This document shows, piece after piece, positions 34,793-46,730 of a stretch of DNA of 64,000 nucleotides. The position numbers and the translations under genes are program-made. Each line of letters begins with the position of its first letter. Within the stretch, counting starts at the first letter, position 1. Under the pieces are notes generated by a model, which saw only the letters and a program-made list of their open reading frames with translations, did no database searches and had not been told where the DNA came from. Origin of the DNA: Lantana camara (Eukaryota > Streptophyta > Magnoliopsida > Lamiales > Verbenaceae); contig CM074858.1 of NCBI GenBank assembly GCA_037501455.1, positions 37,135,001-37,199,000 on the forward strand, in the 5' to 3' direction.

Positions 34793-36462
34793 GTGTTTAA
34801 GCGAGTTTCGGTGAGTATTGAGGGTCATGACTTTCCAACGGACTTCATTGAGATGCCTATGAGTCGGTATGGTGCGATTTTGGGTATGGGTTGGCTCTTC
34901 GAGTATTGTACTAAGGTTGATTGTCGAGCTAAGAGAGTCCAGTTGGGTTCGGATGTTGTTATGGGTTTGGGTTCGAAGACTCCACCTTTATTATCCTTTA
35001 TCGAGGCTTCTAAGATGATTCGTGATGGTGCTTCGGGTTTCTTGGCCTATATTCTTAACAAGCCAAAGGATCAAGCTAAGCTTGAAGAAACAGAAGTAGT
35101 AAAGGATTTTCTCGAGGTCTTTCCGGAGAGTTTGGCGTCTTTACCTCCGGAACGAGAAGTAGAGTTTGTAATTGATTTGTACTCGGATGCTAAGCCTTTC
35201 TCGAAAACTCCTTATAGGATGGCTCCTGCTGAGTTGAAGGAGTTGAAGAAGCAACTTGAAGAATTGATGTCAAGTGAGTACATTCGTCCGAGTTCGTCAC
35301 CTTGGGGTGCACCGGTCCTGTTTGTAAAGAAGAAAGACGGGACCTTGAGGATGTGCATTGATTACAAAGAATTGAATCGGATGACGGTTAAGAATAAGTA
35401 CCCCCTTCCACGGATTGAAGAGTTGTTTGATATACTTCAAGGTTCTAAGGTTTACTCCAAGCTCGATCTTTGTCAAGGGTACGATCAGTTGCGGATCCAA
35501 GAAAAGGATATCTCAAAGACAGGGTTTAACACTCGGTACAGCCATTATGAGTTTGTTGTGATGCCGTTCGGATTAACTAATGCCCCCGCAGCTTTCATGG
35601 ACATGATGCACATAATATTCAGGCCTTTCTTGGATAAGTTCATGGTGATATTTATAAACGATATTATGGTGTATTCGAGGTCCGCCGAGGAGCATGCAAG
35701 GTACCTTAAGCTCGTTCTATAGACTCTATAATCAGTTGTTCGCAAAATTCAGCAAGTGTGATTTTTGGATCGATAAGGTTTCTTTTCTGGGTCATATTAT
35801 TTCGGCAAAGGGAATTGAAGTTGATCCCTCTAAGGTTGAGACCGTCCCTAAGTGGGAGATACCTAAGAACGGCTTTGAAGTTCGAAGTTTCTTGGGTTTA
35901 GCGGGATACTATACAAGATTCGTGAAGGACTTCTCGAAAATCGCCGCACCTTTAAATCGATTGACCAAGAAAGAGGGGAAATTTGTGTGGGATGAGGCAT
36001 GCGATAAGAGCTTCAATCTCTTGAAGGAGAAGTTGACTACAGCCCCGGTCTTGACACTTCCTGAAGGGTCTAAAAGTTATGCAGTGTATACGGATGCTTC
36101 TAAGGAAGGATAAGTTGTGTCTTGATGCAAAACGGGAAAGTTATTGCATATGCCTCTAGAAAGTTAAAGGATCATGAGAAGAACTATCCTACACATGATT
36201 TGGAACTCGGTGCCGTGGTATTTGCTTTTGGAAAGTGGAGGCACTACTTATATGGAATTCTCTTCGAGATTTACACCAATCATAAGAGTCTTCAATATTT
36301 GTTTACATAAAAGGATTTGAACATGAGGCAAAGGAGATGGATGGAGACTCTTGAGGACTTTGAGTGCATGATCAAGTATCATCCCGGTAAAGCTAACGTC
36401 GTTGCCGACGCACTTAGTAGGAAGGCTAATGTATCGGGTTTGAAAGTGGATGAAGGAAGTAA
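34793..36462 (+). pseudogene. pol: Element A pol, first part: end of protease, reverse transcriptase, RNase H
   Basis: The protease tail is followed by a linker and RT, with [54 protein letters not shown] and [15 protein letters not shown]. The catalytic box reads FINDIM (35651-35668) where the family has F-[IV]-D-D, so the first catalytic aspartate is lost. A TAG at about 35720 and a frameshift follow. RNase H is legible in two pieces ([28 protein letters not shown]), with TNHKSL in place of TDHKSL, then an in-frame TAA before [12 protein letters not shown]. Solo LTR J interrupts after [10 protein letters not shown]. Confidence 0.9.
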
Positions 36463-39104
36463 TGTAGCACCCCTATAGGTAGAGATGCCACACCCCCGCA
36501 CTATAGGCCGATCCACATACGAAATGGGTAGTCCGTACATGAACTAACCTATAGCGAACGGGTGACAAGTAATAGAAACAGGCTAGCTAGGTGGGACTAT
36601 ACCCCAAAGTAATACCAAATCGAGACATAAAAGTCTGAAAGCGGAAGCATTATATCATTAATACATATAGGTACCATATTTACATCAAAAGCATAAGTAC
36701 TAATAGGTACTAACATGAATCAATATATTAACGTCTCTTACATATTATACATATCAAAATCTCCAACTAATAACCATGCTCAATATATCGAGATTAATAT
36801 TAATAACACGAAAGTGCATGAAGTGCTAGACTCAGCTGGACGACAAGACACGACTCTGACTCCCGCCTAGCACACGACCGAGACAACCTGAAAGGTGGGG
36901 CGTCAGTCCATGGAAGACTGAGTGAGGGGCATAAATATATATATTAGCGCAAATAACATGCAAGTTATAACCTCGGGTAAGGTTTTATAGCTAAAAGTAA
37001 TATAGGTTCAAAATATGATACGCTTTGCCCGAGATTACAACTATCAATATTAATTACTTTAATCACTTTCATGCGTTCAATACGTGGCCCGACGAGTGAG
37101 AGCATTTCTCCAACCTTACTCCGACAGTGTACAATACATGTTTGCTTTAGTAATTAATAGGTGATCATGCAATTCAGTTATCGTGCACTCGTGCGTATTG
37201 TATTCAAGCAAGACAATCAATAAGTGCAATCATGACAATAACCCGAGGACAATCCGTGGTGCTGGACCCGTCCCCAGTCTCTTTCTTCCTCCGGGTGATG
37301 GCGGGATTGCAAGGCCCCACCATCCAATCTCATTGAGCATAGGGTACATGAATCCCTAAGCCCGGAACTCCTTCCTCCACTAATCTCCTAGCGGATTCAG
37401 GGGTCATCCCAATGTGGTGAGGATAGCGTTCAAGTTACCCGTCAGCCCATGCTTTCCCGGTTGGCTCAAACCAATATCCTCGGGCCCAACGTGAACATGC
37501 TTTACTCGCCAAACACGATCAATCAATCAATCACGATACATGACTTCATTTTCATGAACATGGCTTGCTTGCAATTGTTACAAGTTTCGAAATCACTATA
37601 AGTAAATATATATATATACCTTTTTGGCTTAAAATTCCACATAATGGTTATACGGGTTCTTTATAACTAGCAATTAAACCTCACCTTTACCGACAAAAGA
37701 CGAGTAGGATACGGTCTACGGGGCTTGCTCCTTGTCCCGATGAAGCTGGTCTATGCAAGATAGACGTGTATACGTGAGACATGACTCAAAATGGACCAAA
37801 TATGATGAACGGCAAAAATGCAACGAGATGACGTGCAATATACAATGTGGCATGAAAACATCTTGTTTTAGCATATATTCAATCATATAATAGCAATTTG
37901 GGATCAAATAAATGTTTGGGTTAAAATCCCAAAAATCCAATTTTATGCAGTAACTTTGCTTCTGCCGCAGGCCTGGGAACGGCCGTTTCGGCTCCCAGTT
38001 GAAAATGGGAAGGGCCATTCCCGTGCCCCACTAAAGCGTGCCAGCAACTTTTAAAATTAAAACATGTCTCCTCTGGGAATGGCCCTTCCAGCACATAGGC
38101 TAAAATGGGAACGGTCGTTCCCAGGTTCGGCCGCCTATTTTGAATCAGAAGCGTGGGAACGACCGTTCCCATAACACACTGAAGTGGGGAAAGGCCGTTC
38201 CCAGCTTCTGCAACTTGAAAAACAGAACAGAAGCAGGGAAAGCTCACGGCATAACAACAACAAGAACAACAAATCTAAGTTTCAATCACTAAAGCTTGCA
38301 AGAACCTGGGAATTAAGATGCATATATGATCATGGTACAATAATATCTCATTTAAACCTTCAAACCATGAAAAATTACCAAGGATCACAAGTTTCAAGTT
38401 CATGCTCATATCAACACATAAATCCATATTTTCCAAGAATTCATGCAATAAATCATGATAAGATCATGTTTCCACATAGCAAAATCAAAAAATCTATTTA
38501 ATCTATGATTCTCAAACCCTAGCTATTTCATAGTTAATCAATAATCAAGTAACAACCATACACCCATCTTGAATGAATGAAAGGGTTGAAGAAGATGAAG
38601 ATAGATGATTAAGCTTAAAGCTTGGAATTTCTTGAATAAACTTGATTGAACTTGAGTAAATCTTTTCTCCCTTTTCTCTTGGAGGAACCGAACCAAGAAG
38701 GAAGCAAATATGTTGGTGAATTATGATGATAATGATCAAGGAAGCTTAAGGAAGCTTATTATGTGAATCACCATTCTTGAAATTGATGAAATGATCAATT
38801 TGCAATTTAGTCCCTCAAGAGTGTAAATCATGCAATTAAGGGTGAAAGGCTTTGAAGATTGATCAATTAAGTCCAAGTAAATAAATGCAATTTGGTCCTT
38901 AATTTATAAAGAAAGATCATTTAAGGACATGTTGACAATTAAATCATATTCGGCAATTATTTCACGTAATAAACATTTTCAAGTCATGAAATAAATTCTC
39001 AATTAATATGAACTCATAAAATTCCATGAAAGTATGATAAAATATAATTTATAAAGTTTATAATAAACGTAAGAATTTAGTAAAATGAAAATTGGGGCGT
39101 TACA
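36463..39104 (-). mobile_element. Solo LTR J inserted in the pol of element A
   Basis: A 2.64-kb LTR with minus-strand ends TGTAACGCCCC and GGGGTGCTACA. The flanks are AGTAA (36458-36462) and AGTAG (39105-39109), a 5-bp duplication with one change. Pol sequence of element A resumes directly after it. It carries a palindrome cluster (37971-38205) and the usual LTR blocks. Confidence 0.9.
37971..38205. repeat. Palindrome cluster in LTR J (GGGAACGGCCGTTCCC type)
   Basis: Six units, including GGGAACGGCCGTTTCGG, GGGAAGGGCCATTCCC, GGGAACGGTCGTTCCC, TGGGAACGACCGTTCCCA (38154-38171) and GGGAAAGGCCGTTCCC. The arms match those in LTRs F and E. Confidence 0.8.
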
Positions 39105-40536
39105 AGTAGGATTGAGCCAATTGTGGTAAAGGCTCGTGTGACTAACATCACTATACAACCGGTGTTGAAGCACCGGTTATTTGAAGCTCAAAGGAGTGAT
39201 CCGGGAATCCAGAAGCTTGTAGCCAAGGCAAGAGATGATCCAGAGTGTCCGTTTAGATATGATGAGACGGGCTTTTTTCGGTTTAAGAGCAGAGTGGTAG
39301 TTCCCGAGGATTTGAGAAGGTTGTTACTTGAGGAGGCTCACAAATTAGCTTACTCTATCCACCCGGGAGATAAAAAAATGTATAAGGACTTGAAGCAATA
39401 TTATTGGTGGAATGGACTGAAGAAGGATGTTGCCGAGTTTGTGAAGTATTGCATGACTTGTCAGAAAGTGAAAGCTGAACACCAAAAGCCCAGAGGTCTT
39501 CTACAGCTGTTACCAATCCTGGAATGGAAATGGGAACAAGTAACTAAGGACTTTGTTTCGGGGTTACCAAAGGTTAAGGGCGGATATGACGGAATTTGGG
39601 TAATTGTCGACCGTTTGACTAAGTCAGCTCACTTTTTTCCGGTTCGGATGTCCTATAAGATCAATAAGGTAGCCGAGCTTTACAAGAAAGAAATTGTTCG
39701 TCTTCATGGGATTCCGGTTAGTATTGTGTCGGATAGAGATCCGAGGTTCACTTCGAGGTTGTGGCAAGAATTACAGGGTATGTTGCGTACAAGGCTTAAG
39801 TTCAGCACCACTTTTCATCTGCAGACAGACGGTCAATCCGAGAGGTTGATTCGGTATCTTGAAGATTTACTAAGGGCTTGCGTGTTGGATTATCAAGCCT
39901 CTTGGGATAAGAAATTACCGTTGATCGAGTTCTCCTACAACAATAGCTTCCAAGCTTCCATAGGGATGGCACCCTATGAGTTACTCTACGGTCGAAAATG
40001 TCGATCCCCGTTGTTTTTCGATCTCGAAGAATGGAAATGGACAAAGTAAGAGGGTGTTAAGAAGAAGAAGGGTGAGAAGTTGGAAAAACCCTCTAAAGCT
40101 GTAAGAGACATGATCGAGAAGGTTCAAATGGTGCAACAACGGATGAAAGCAGCTCAGGATCGACAAAAGAGCAACACCGATAATAGGAGACTAGATCTTA
40201 AGTTTGAGGTTGGAGATCGAGTGTTCTTGAAGGAGTTCTTCTCACAAAGGTTTTTCTTGGATTGGAAGAGGAGGAAAGATTAATCCTCGATTTTTAGGAC
40301 CATTTGAGATTCTTGAGAGAGTTGGCGAAGTTGCTTATCGTTTAGACCTACCACCATGTTTAACGGGAATTCACAATGTTTTCCATGTTTCACAACTAAG
40401 AAATTACTACCCCGATGAATCCGAGATTCTTTCAGTTGATGAGGTTGAAGAATTGGATTTACAGGAGGATTTGACCTTTGTGCAGAAGCTGGTAAGGATT
40501 TTGGATCACAAGTTTCAGGTGTTGAGAAACCGAAAA
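39105..40536 (+). pseudogene. pol: Element A pol, second part: integrase and C-terminal region
   Basis: Open from 39123 to 40049. It has the zinc-binding HHCC domain ([27 protein letters not shown]), then the catalytic core with D in VTKDF, D in SIVSDRDPRF and E in QTDGQSERLIRYLEDLL, so the DDE triad is present. The frame is broken at about 40050 and again near 40270. The downstream GPF/Y-type region (FLGPFEILERVG, LTGIHNVFHVSQLR) is readable to 40536, where the 5' LTR of element B cuts it. The chromodomain-like end is missing and should lie to the right of the window. Confidence 0.9.
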
Positions 40537-41608
40537 TATAACAGCCCAAAACAGGGCCTGGATTAAAACAGTAAGTTAAGGGCATTGGTAAAGCATTTAT
40601 AGACCGTGATCCAACTTTTTGAATCATCATGCATTGCATTCTTACATGAACTTTGTGCTCGTATATGATCTGACATGTTTTAAGGGGGAATTCTTGACCT
40701 TTGATACAGTTTACTATTCATAACCCGAGCCTACCTTGTTCATATTGTTACTCGAACCCTAGAGGTTCATCACACATGTTTCCCTATCGTTTGAACTTGT
40801 TTCCCGAGCTCAGAGAGTCTTTCTTGAACCATAAGGGTACTTTTGGAACTTACCAACCAAAGTTACTATTCATTTGAAAATGAGCTTTTGATTCTGATAC
40901 CTTTCCTACCCAAGTTTACAGTCGAATCGATCCTTGAGTCGAGACGAGTCTTTTGAAATCATTCTTGGCTTGGAAATCTATTCTGGAAATTTATTTTATT
41001 GAAAATGTTTTCGAAAAACCTAGTTCACTATTCCTTCTACGAATGGTTTTCATTCGAAAAATGTTTTCTTTTCGGATTTGCACTACTTAAGCTATTTCAA
41101 GATTTTTGAGATGTTTTACAACTCTTGATTCAAACCCTAGCGTGAAATTTTGAAGCGTACGTTCGTACGTGAGAATTCACTATTCATTCTACGTTTTCAA
41201 CTTTTTAACGGTAAAACGTTTTATAGTCGATATTGGATTCAAAACGCTTCTCGATCTATTTTATGATTTTTCAAAATGTTCCGGACTTGAAAATCATTTT
41301 AGAAAGTCGTTTTTCACTCGTGTTGAGTTTCGAGCTCAAAACTTTTATTCACTAAAACTAACGTATCTTTCAAACGGTAAATCCGATTTTGACGTACGAA
41401 TATGCGTTTCGAAGCTAATTTTCTTGCCGTCGGAATGGTTATACTTCCAGCCACTTATCCTCGAGTCTTGGGCAATGAAATTACAGAAATACCCCCAGCA
41501 GCCCCATTTTTAGCTTCAAGATGATGAAGCTTCCTAGAGAAGCTATTCCATTTTGCTCTCATATCCTTCCTTACATTTTATTTCCAAGGTGAGTGGCTTC
41601 CCAACACC

Positions 41609-41616
41609 TATAAATA
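41609..41616 (+). promoter_or_regulatory. TATA box of element B 5' LTR
   Basis: TATAAATA lies about 60 bp before a long CT-rich, C-rich tract (41667-41712), a layout common at plant LTR transcription starts. The 3' LTR has TATAAGTA at 55643-55650. Confidence 0.6.
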
Positions 41617-41713
41617 CCCCGCTCATGCCATTTGAATCCTTGCTCATATGTTGTGTTAACAACAACCTTTCTTCTCTCCCTCTCCCCCTCTTGCCGTCTC
41701 CTCCCCCCCCCCT

Positions 41714-44131
41714 GTGAGCATAGGTTAGTTGTTTTATTTTTATGATTTAGTTTATGTTATGTTTTAGTTTAGTTTAGTTTATGTTTTTATGTTATGGTAT
41801 GTTTATATTATCTTTAGGTTGGGTCTTAGGGTCTTCCCTAAGCCATATAGGATTTTATTTTATGCATTTATTATATAGTTTTCATGATATGTTTGAATAG
41901 TTGTTTATATGTTTTAATTGTTTAGTATATGCTTGAATATGTTATGAATTGCTCTAGTATATGCTATGATCATGTGATATGATTGTTATATTATGAGAAT
42001 TGATGCATGATTATGGAATTTGAATTATGTTCATACATGCTAGCTAATGGAATAGTGATTTACAATTAATTATGTCACAACTTGTTACATGTTGGTATTG
42101 AATTAAATTGTTACATGTTACATGCCTAAAGGTTCATGATATATGATATGATATATGTTGTGACATGTTGTCACATTGTTATATGATTCTTGAATTACGA
42201 ATTGAGCTTATGATATGATATGGATTAATGGATTAAAGCCTTGATCATATGTTATACACTTTAATAGTGTCACAGGTTATAACCTAAGATATAATAGTGT
42301 TTCATAAATTGATCTTATGCCTTAATTGGATCTCTTAACCATAGGTTATACCTTTAACCTAGATCACATTTGATTGTATTAACATGACCTTCAAACTATA
42401 GGTTATAATCAAGATCATAATTTAATTAGGGTGTGTGTGTGTGTGCATGCCGTGTGTGTGTGTGTGTACATGCATGGTGTGTATGTGTACCGCGTGTGTG
42501 GGTGTGTGTGTATAGTAAGGGTTTGACCCGACCCTTTGACCCGACATGTGAATATTAACCTGTGAATAGTAATCTTGAATAGTACTTTTGAATAGTGCTT
42601 TTGAATAGTAAAAGTGGAATAAAACTTGTGCTTTCCTAATAGACATTTGCACCTAGGGTTTCCATATCCAAGGTCTAAAATGTGTTTTCAAAATGTGTTT
42701 TCTTTCGTGGACTTGTTTCTTAACCTAAGGTTTGCGATAGGATTCATAATTTGACTAAAGCTTACTCGGTTATATTAAGATCATAGTCCAATGTTGAGAG
42801 TAACTCACTTTAACGTATTCCTTTGTGTGCTACCTTTCTTGAATACCTTAAATGGTATTACTCTCTTGTGTTACATGTTTTTTACATGTTCCTTGTTATT
42901 TGTTTCATGCATTTCATATGCATCTTGGTTAGTAGTGGGTCTTAGTTCTTAAGCTCACTCTAGTACACCACCTACAGGAGTTAAAGTTGAGCACTTGGAC
43001 CCCCAGGGCACCGCATAATCTGTCTACCTACCTTTTGTTACTAATAGGTGAGGTGAAGTTATAAATGTTTTCCAACTGGAACCACGATTATACTATCGTA
43101 TCATATGTTTTGAAATTCAAAGCTAAACCTTGTTTTGAACAATCCCTTTTATCGGGACATTCTTTTGAAAGGATCATTCATACTTTAATAGTATACCTTG
43201 ATCTACAGCACATGTTTTCCAAAGTTCTGCATTCTTGTTCAAAGACAGTTACATGACCTGCATATGTTTTCAAAGTACAGAATCACATGTTTTACAGACA
43301 GAATCATATGTTTTACAGATAGAATCATATATTTTACAGACAGCATCATATGTTACAGTTACAATTTCACATGTTATAGTTAGCATACTGGAGTGGTACT
43401 CTGGTCACTGCCAATATTGAAATGCAAGCATACAGTTTACAGTTTGGGCCAGGCGGTTATGTGTGGAGGTGATGCTCGGGAGGTGAGCGCCAACGACATG
43501 ACCAATACCGGCCGCCACACTTAGACAATTGACACCGACTTTTAACAGGAGGTTTGTTAAGTCAGGACAATTTGTCTGGGAACGGACAACAAATCTGTTC
43601 CCATTACATGTTTACAGGTCGCCTAGGGCTAGCTACCCGAAGTGACAACCGGTGGAGGATGGTGCATGCTTGTATGTGTTAGTGGGGTATTGTTGACCTT
43701 GGTCTGATACTCTACTGTGTGTGGAGTTATTGTTGACCTCGGTCCGATACTCTACGAAATCATGTTTTCTGGAGTAAGGATGGAGGAGCCTATCTTGCGG
43801 GCAAAATTCTGTTTCATAAAGGATGGTTCATATCTGGAAAAGTTCACTTTACCCTTATCCCGTTTTATGAAAGAACTATGAACCATCAACAGCATATGTG
43901 TGCGCGTGTGATAGCATTCATGAAAATGTTTTAAAACGTGCATTCTTTTACAGCATCACATTCAAAGAGTTTTATCAACCGAACTTGTTTCAAGTTCTTC
44001 TTTAAAGCATTGCATTTAACAGTTTTGAATTACACTTCAAATTATTTATTACTCAGTACTTTCTTTAAAGTATTCCCTCACTTAGTCCTTTTGACTAATA
44101 CCTCTCCCATTTTCTTACCTCGTGGTTTCAG
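41714..44131 (+). other. Possible intron inside LTR B
   Basis: A donor-like CCCCT|GTGAGC and an acceptor CGTGGTTTCAG|G. The region before the acceptor (CCCTCACTTAGTCC..TTGACTAATACC) matches the pre-acceptor block of LTRs F and A, which supports a shared site. Confidence 0.35.
42429..42512. repeat. GT-rich microsatellite in the 5' LTR of B
   Basis: Interrupted GT repeats; the matching tract in the 3' LTR is 56565-56657 and is longer. Confidence 0.85.
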
Positions 44132-44576
44132 GTCTTACAGCCGCAGTCTAGAGGTATCTTGAAGCTCTAGATTGTCGTTTTTGTTTCAGTCAGGACTTAG
44201 TATTACTTTCTGTTATGTCCTGCATATGTTTTATGGCTGCATCACTTTATGTTTCTGATTACTTGAGTATCTTTGTTATACTCTTTCTGTTACTCTGCTA
44301 CCGATATTTTGAACTCTGCTGTATCGGTATTTTTATGTGATTATGTTACATGTTCTGATATGCCGAGTCTCTCTTACACTATCAATATGTTCTTTCTTGT
44401 TACATGCCATCACGCACATGTTCTGCTGTATCGGTATTTATATGAGATTGACAGCCGTTCGCTGGAGTATTTCTTGAGTGATGCCTCACACCATTACTTG
44501 AGAGGTGCTTCAGTGCGGGGGTTGAGACGCCGCTCTCCTCTTGTTCTGGTACGGGTGGGGGCGTTACAGCCTGAGG

Positions 44577-44588
44577 TGGTATCAGAGC
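44577..44588 (+). other. Primer-binding site of element B
   Basis: TGGTATCAGAGC, eight bases after the 5' LTR end, matches the initiator tRNA-Met complement. Confidence 0.85.
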
Positions 44589-44755
44589 GTCGGGTTAAGT
44601 AAGAAGAGACTTAACCTAGATTTCTCTCATGTTGCATCATGGATTGTTCACGCATTGTATCCAGGATCATTCTCATATTGCATCGAGACAGGATATTTCG
44701 GGATTGCATGGTTCTGTTATCTGGATTTCATATCTGTGGTATCTTCTGTATAGCA

Positions 44756-45436
44756 ATGGCAGTTCAGCCACACCAGGATCCTAATCAGCAGATGGATGAG
44801 GCTTTCTTTGAGCAGTTTGAGGCCCCGCGTACTGTGGTAGTTTCTCGCCGTGGAGGCACTCGTTTCTACACCTGGCGCAAGTCTAGGAACAGTGGCAGAC
44901 CTGGGTATTCCTATCCTAACAGAGTTGTGCACTATCTCGAGTCTGAGAGAGATGGTTACTTTCAGGAGTATCAGAGGACCCGTGAGGTCAGGTTGGAGTC
45001 TATGCGCCATCAGGATCAGTCACTGCAGTACCAGATTGATAGGGACATCGCTCGTGAGCATTCTGCAGAGATGACTCATATTGCTGATCAGAGGGTTGCT
45101 CGTATTGCTGAGCTGGAGGCAGATCTTATGCAGATGACTATTGATCGCGACACTTCTATGGAGCGTCACCAGCACTACCGTGCCCGCGTGAGAGCTCGCT
45201 TGTATGATACCTATCACTTATCCGATGAGCAGGCAGTTGAGGAGGTCGAGGGTCAGGATGTCAGTCAGGCCTCTCAGGAGCCCGAGCCTATGCAGGAGCA
45301 GTCTAATGGAGGCGATGGAGGATCTAATGATGATGATGATGGCGGAGATGAGCCAGCAGGACACGGACAGGGTGACATCGTTGCTGTTTCTGATGACACC
45401 ACCAGGGATTCTTTGGACCACAGTTATCAGGATTGA
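44756..45436 (+). CDS. Extra ORF of element B between LTR and gag, function unknown
   Basis: An intact 226-codon frame on the sense strand, 1.5 kb before gag in the retroelement leader. The product starts MAVQPHQDPNQQMDEAFFEQF. It has a basic part with WRKSRNSGRPGYSYPNRVVHYLESERDGYF (residues about 40-70), then a long Arg/Glu/Gln-rich helix likely to form a coiled coil (about 75-155), and a Gly/Asp/Glu-rich acidic tail. No zinc, catalytic or membrane motif is seen and I do not recognise a family. The start at 44756 has a good plant context (AGCAATGGC). An in-frame ATG at 44639, also in a fair context, would add 39 mostly hydrophobic residues. Extra ORFs are known in some plant LTR elements but I cannot link this one to any. 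The lack of stops while gag-pol has four suggests it is real or recently under selection. Confidence 0.6.
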   Translation: MAVQPHQDPNQQMDEAFFEQFEAPRTVVVSRRGGTRFYTWRKSRNSGRPGYSYPNRVVHYLESERDGYFQEYQRTREVRLESMRHQDQSLQYQIDRDIAREHSAEMTHIADQRVARIAELEADLMQMTIDRDTSMERHQHYRARVRARLYDTYHLSDEQAVEEVEGQDVSQASQEPEPMQEQSNGGDGGSNDDDDGGDEPAGHGQGDIVAVSDDTTRDSLDHSYQD

Positions 45437-46259
45437 TCGCTGATAGGAGGTTTCCTGTATATATTACTGATGCACATATGTCTATCTATGGATGGCGGAC
45501 GTATAGCCGGGACAGTTCAGGACTGACTTTTGGATGAGGGGATGTATAGCTATGGTAGATGATCCCCGACTTTTGGCACCACGGATGACGGTTCAGATGA
45601 CTTGGTACCTACTAGGTTATTTTCAGCAGGGTTGGACGGATTGGTAAGGTCTGTAAGGGAGTCAACTCAATAGTATCGGGTCCTCCCCATTTTGAATTAA
45701 TACTGTTAACATGTGGCCTGTAGTAAAATTTACCAAACCTTGCACAGTTATAACACTTTCGGCTTTATGTTGGATATCTGTTTACTGCTTTCCATAACTG
45801 TCATTGCATGAGTCTTAGAGTTGCTTCAAGATACCATTAGGACTGTTGATAGGATCATTCCATTTCATTTATTGTTAGCATGCTGATATTCTTGTTGTTG
45901 GATTGATCATGCTTCTGATCATGTTATTCATGTTACAGTTCGTGTTGATATAACAAGTACACGTTCTATTCCCGTTTACATGTTGATCATGTTTTGGGAT
46001 ATGTTATACATGTTTCTGATATGTTGATATGTTACCCGAGCTTTTGTTCCCGTTTATATGTTGTCTGACAGTTGTTTCTAATTATATGATATGTTTGGAA
46101 GATCTTGAATCTTTGTTGATGAGTTGTTATGGGAATGTGTTGTTCTCATACTTATATGTGACTACGTGGGAATGTGAATACGTGGTTACGGATTCTGTGA
46201 ATCATTATATGTCATGCATCGAATTTATGTATCTGAATGCTTATGAATTCAGTAACAAC
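45437..46259 (+). other. Leader between the extra ORF and gag in element B
   Basis: Non-coding, AT-rich, with many TGTTGAT/CATGTT repeats; no structure beyond that was seen. Confidence 0.6.
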
Positions 46260-46730
46260 ATGCCACCAAGAAAAGCACCCCGAAATCGTGTACCACCACT
46301 ACCACCCCAAAGAGATGTCATGCCACCCCCTGAACGGGAGGGAACTCCAGAGTTAAGGGATGTGCTACGACAATTCGCAAGAGCTTGTAATCAGAGAGAT
46401 AATCCTCATAATGAAAGGTCACTGGAAAAGTTTCTGAGGATGAATCCACCTACGTTCTATGGAGAACCGAACGACGAAAAGGCTGAGAATTGGATTACTA
46501 GTCTTGAGAAGATTTTCGAGGCTATGGAGATCTACCCAGAGGATCGTGAACGAGTTCGGTATGCTACTTTTCTTATGGAAGGAGCTGCATACAATTGGTG
46601 GAAGCACGTTCAGCACATGTGGATTGAGAACAATGTTGAAGGAAGTTGGAATGAGTTTATCAGAGAGTTTCAGCAGAAGTATACGCCTCATGTAACTCGT
46701 GACGCTCGAGAGGCTGAGTTTATGAGTTTG
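46260..46730 (+). pseudogene. gag: Element B gag, N-terminal part, interrupted by solo LTR K
   Basis: Begins MPPRKAPRNRVPPLPPQ. The capsid core follows: RFARACNQRD-like helix, FLRMNPPTFYGEPNDEKAENWITSLEKIFEAMEIYPEDRERVRYATFLMEGAAYNWW, then WNEFIREFQQKYTPHVTRDAREAEFMSL. The start at 46260 is chosen because it opens the basic N-terminus typical of Tekay-like Gag; the frame itself is open further upstream. LTR K was inserted after codon SL; the reading frame resumes at 50495 after the duplicated GTTTG. Confidence 0.9.

Larger units (their letters stand above)
40537..44568 (+). repeat. 5' LTR of element B (4.03 kb)
   Basis: It begins TATAACAGCCC (the partner has TGTAACAGCCC) and ends GGGGGCGTTACA. 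A hand count of the first 235 bases gives about 11 differences to the 3' LTR. Near its 3' end a 3' LTR segment of about 78 nt (58534-58611) is replaced by a short copy of nearby sequence (44421-44452). It has no clear palindrome cluster of the kind seen in the other LTRs. Confidence 0.92.
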
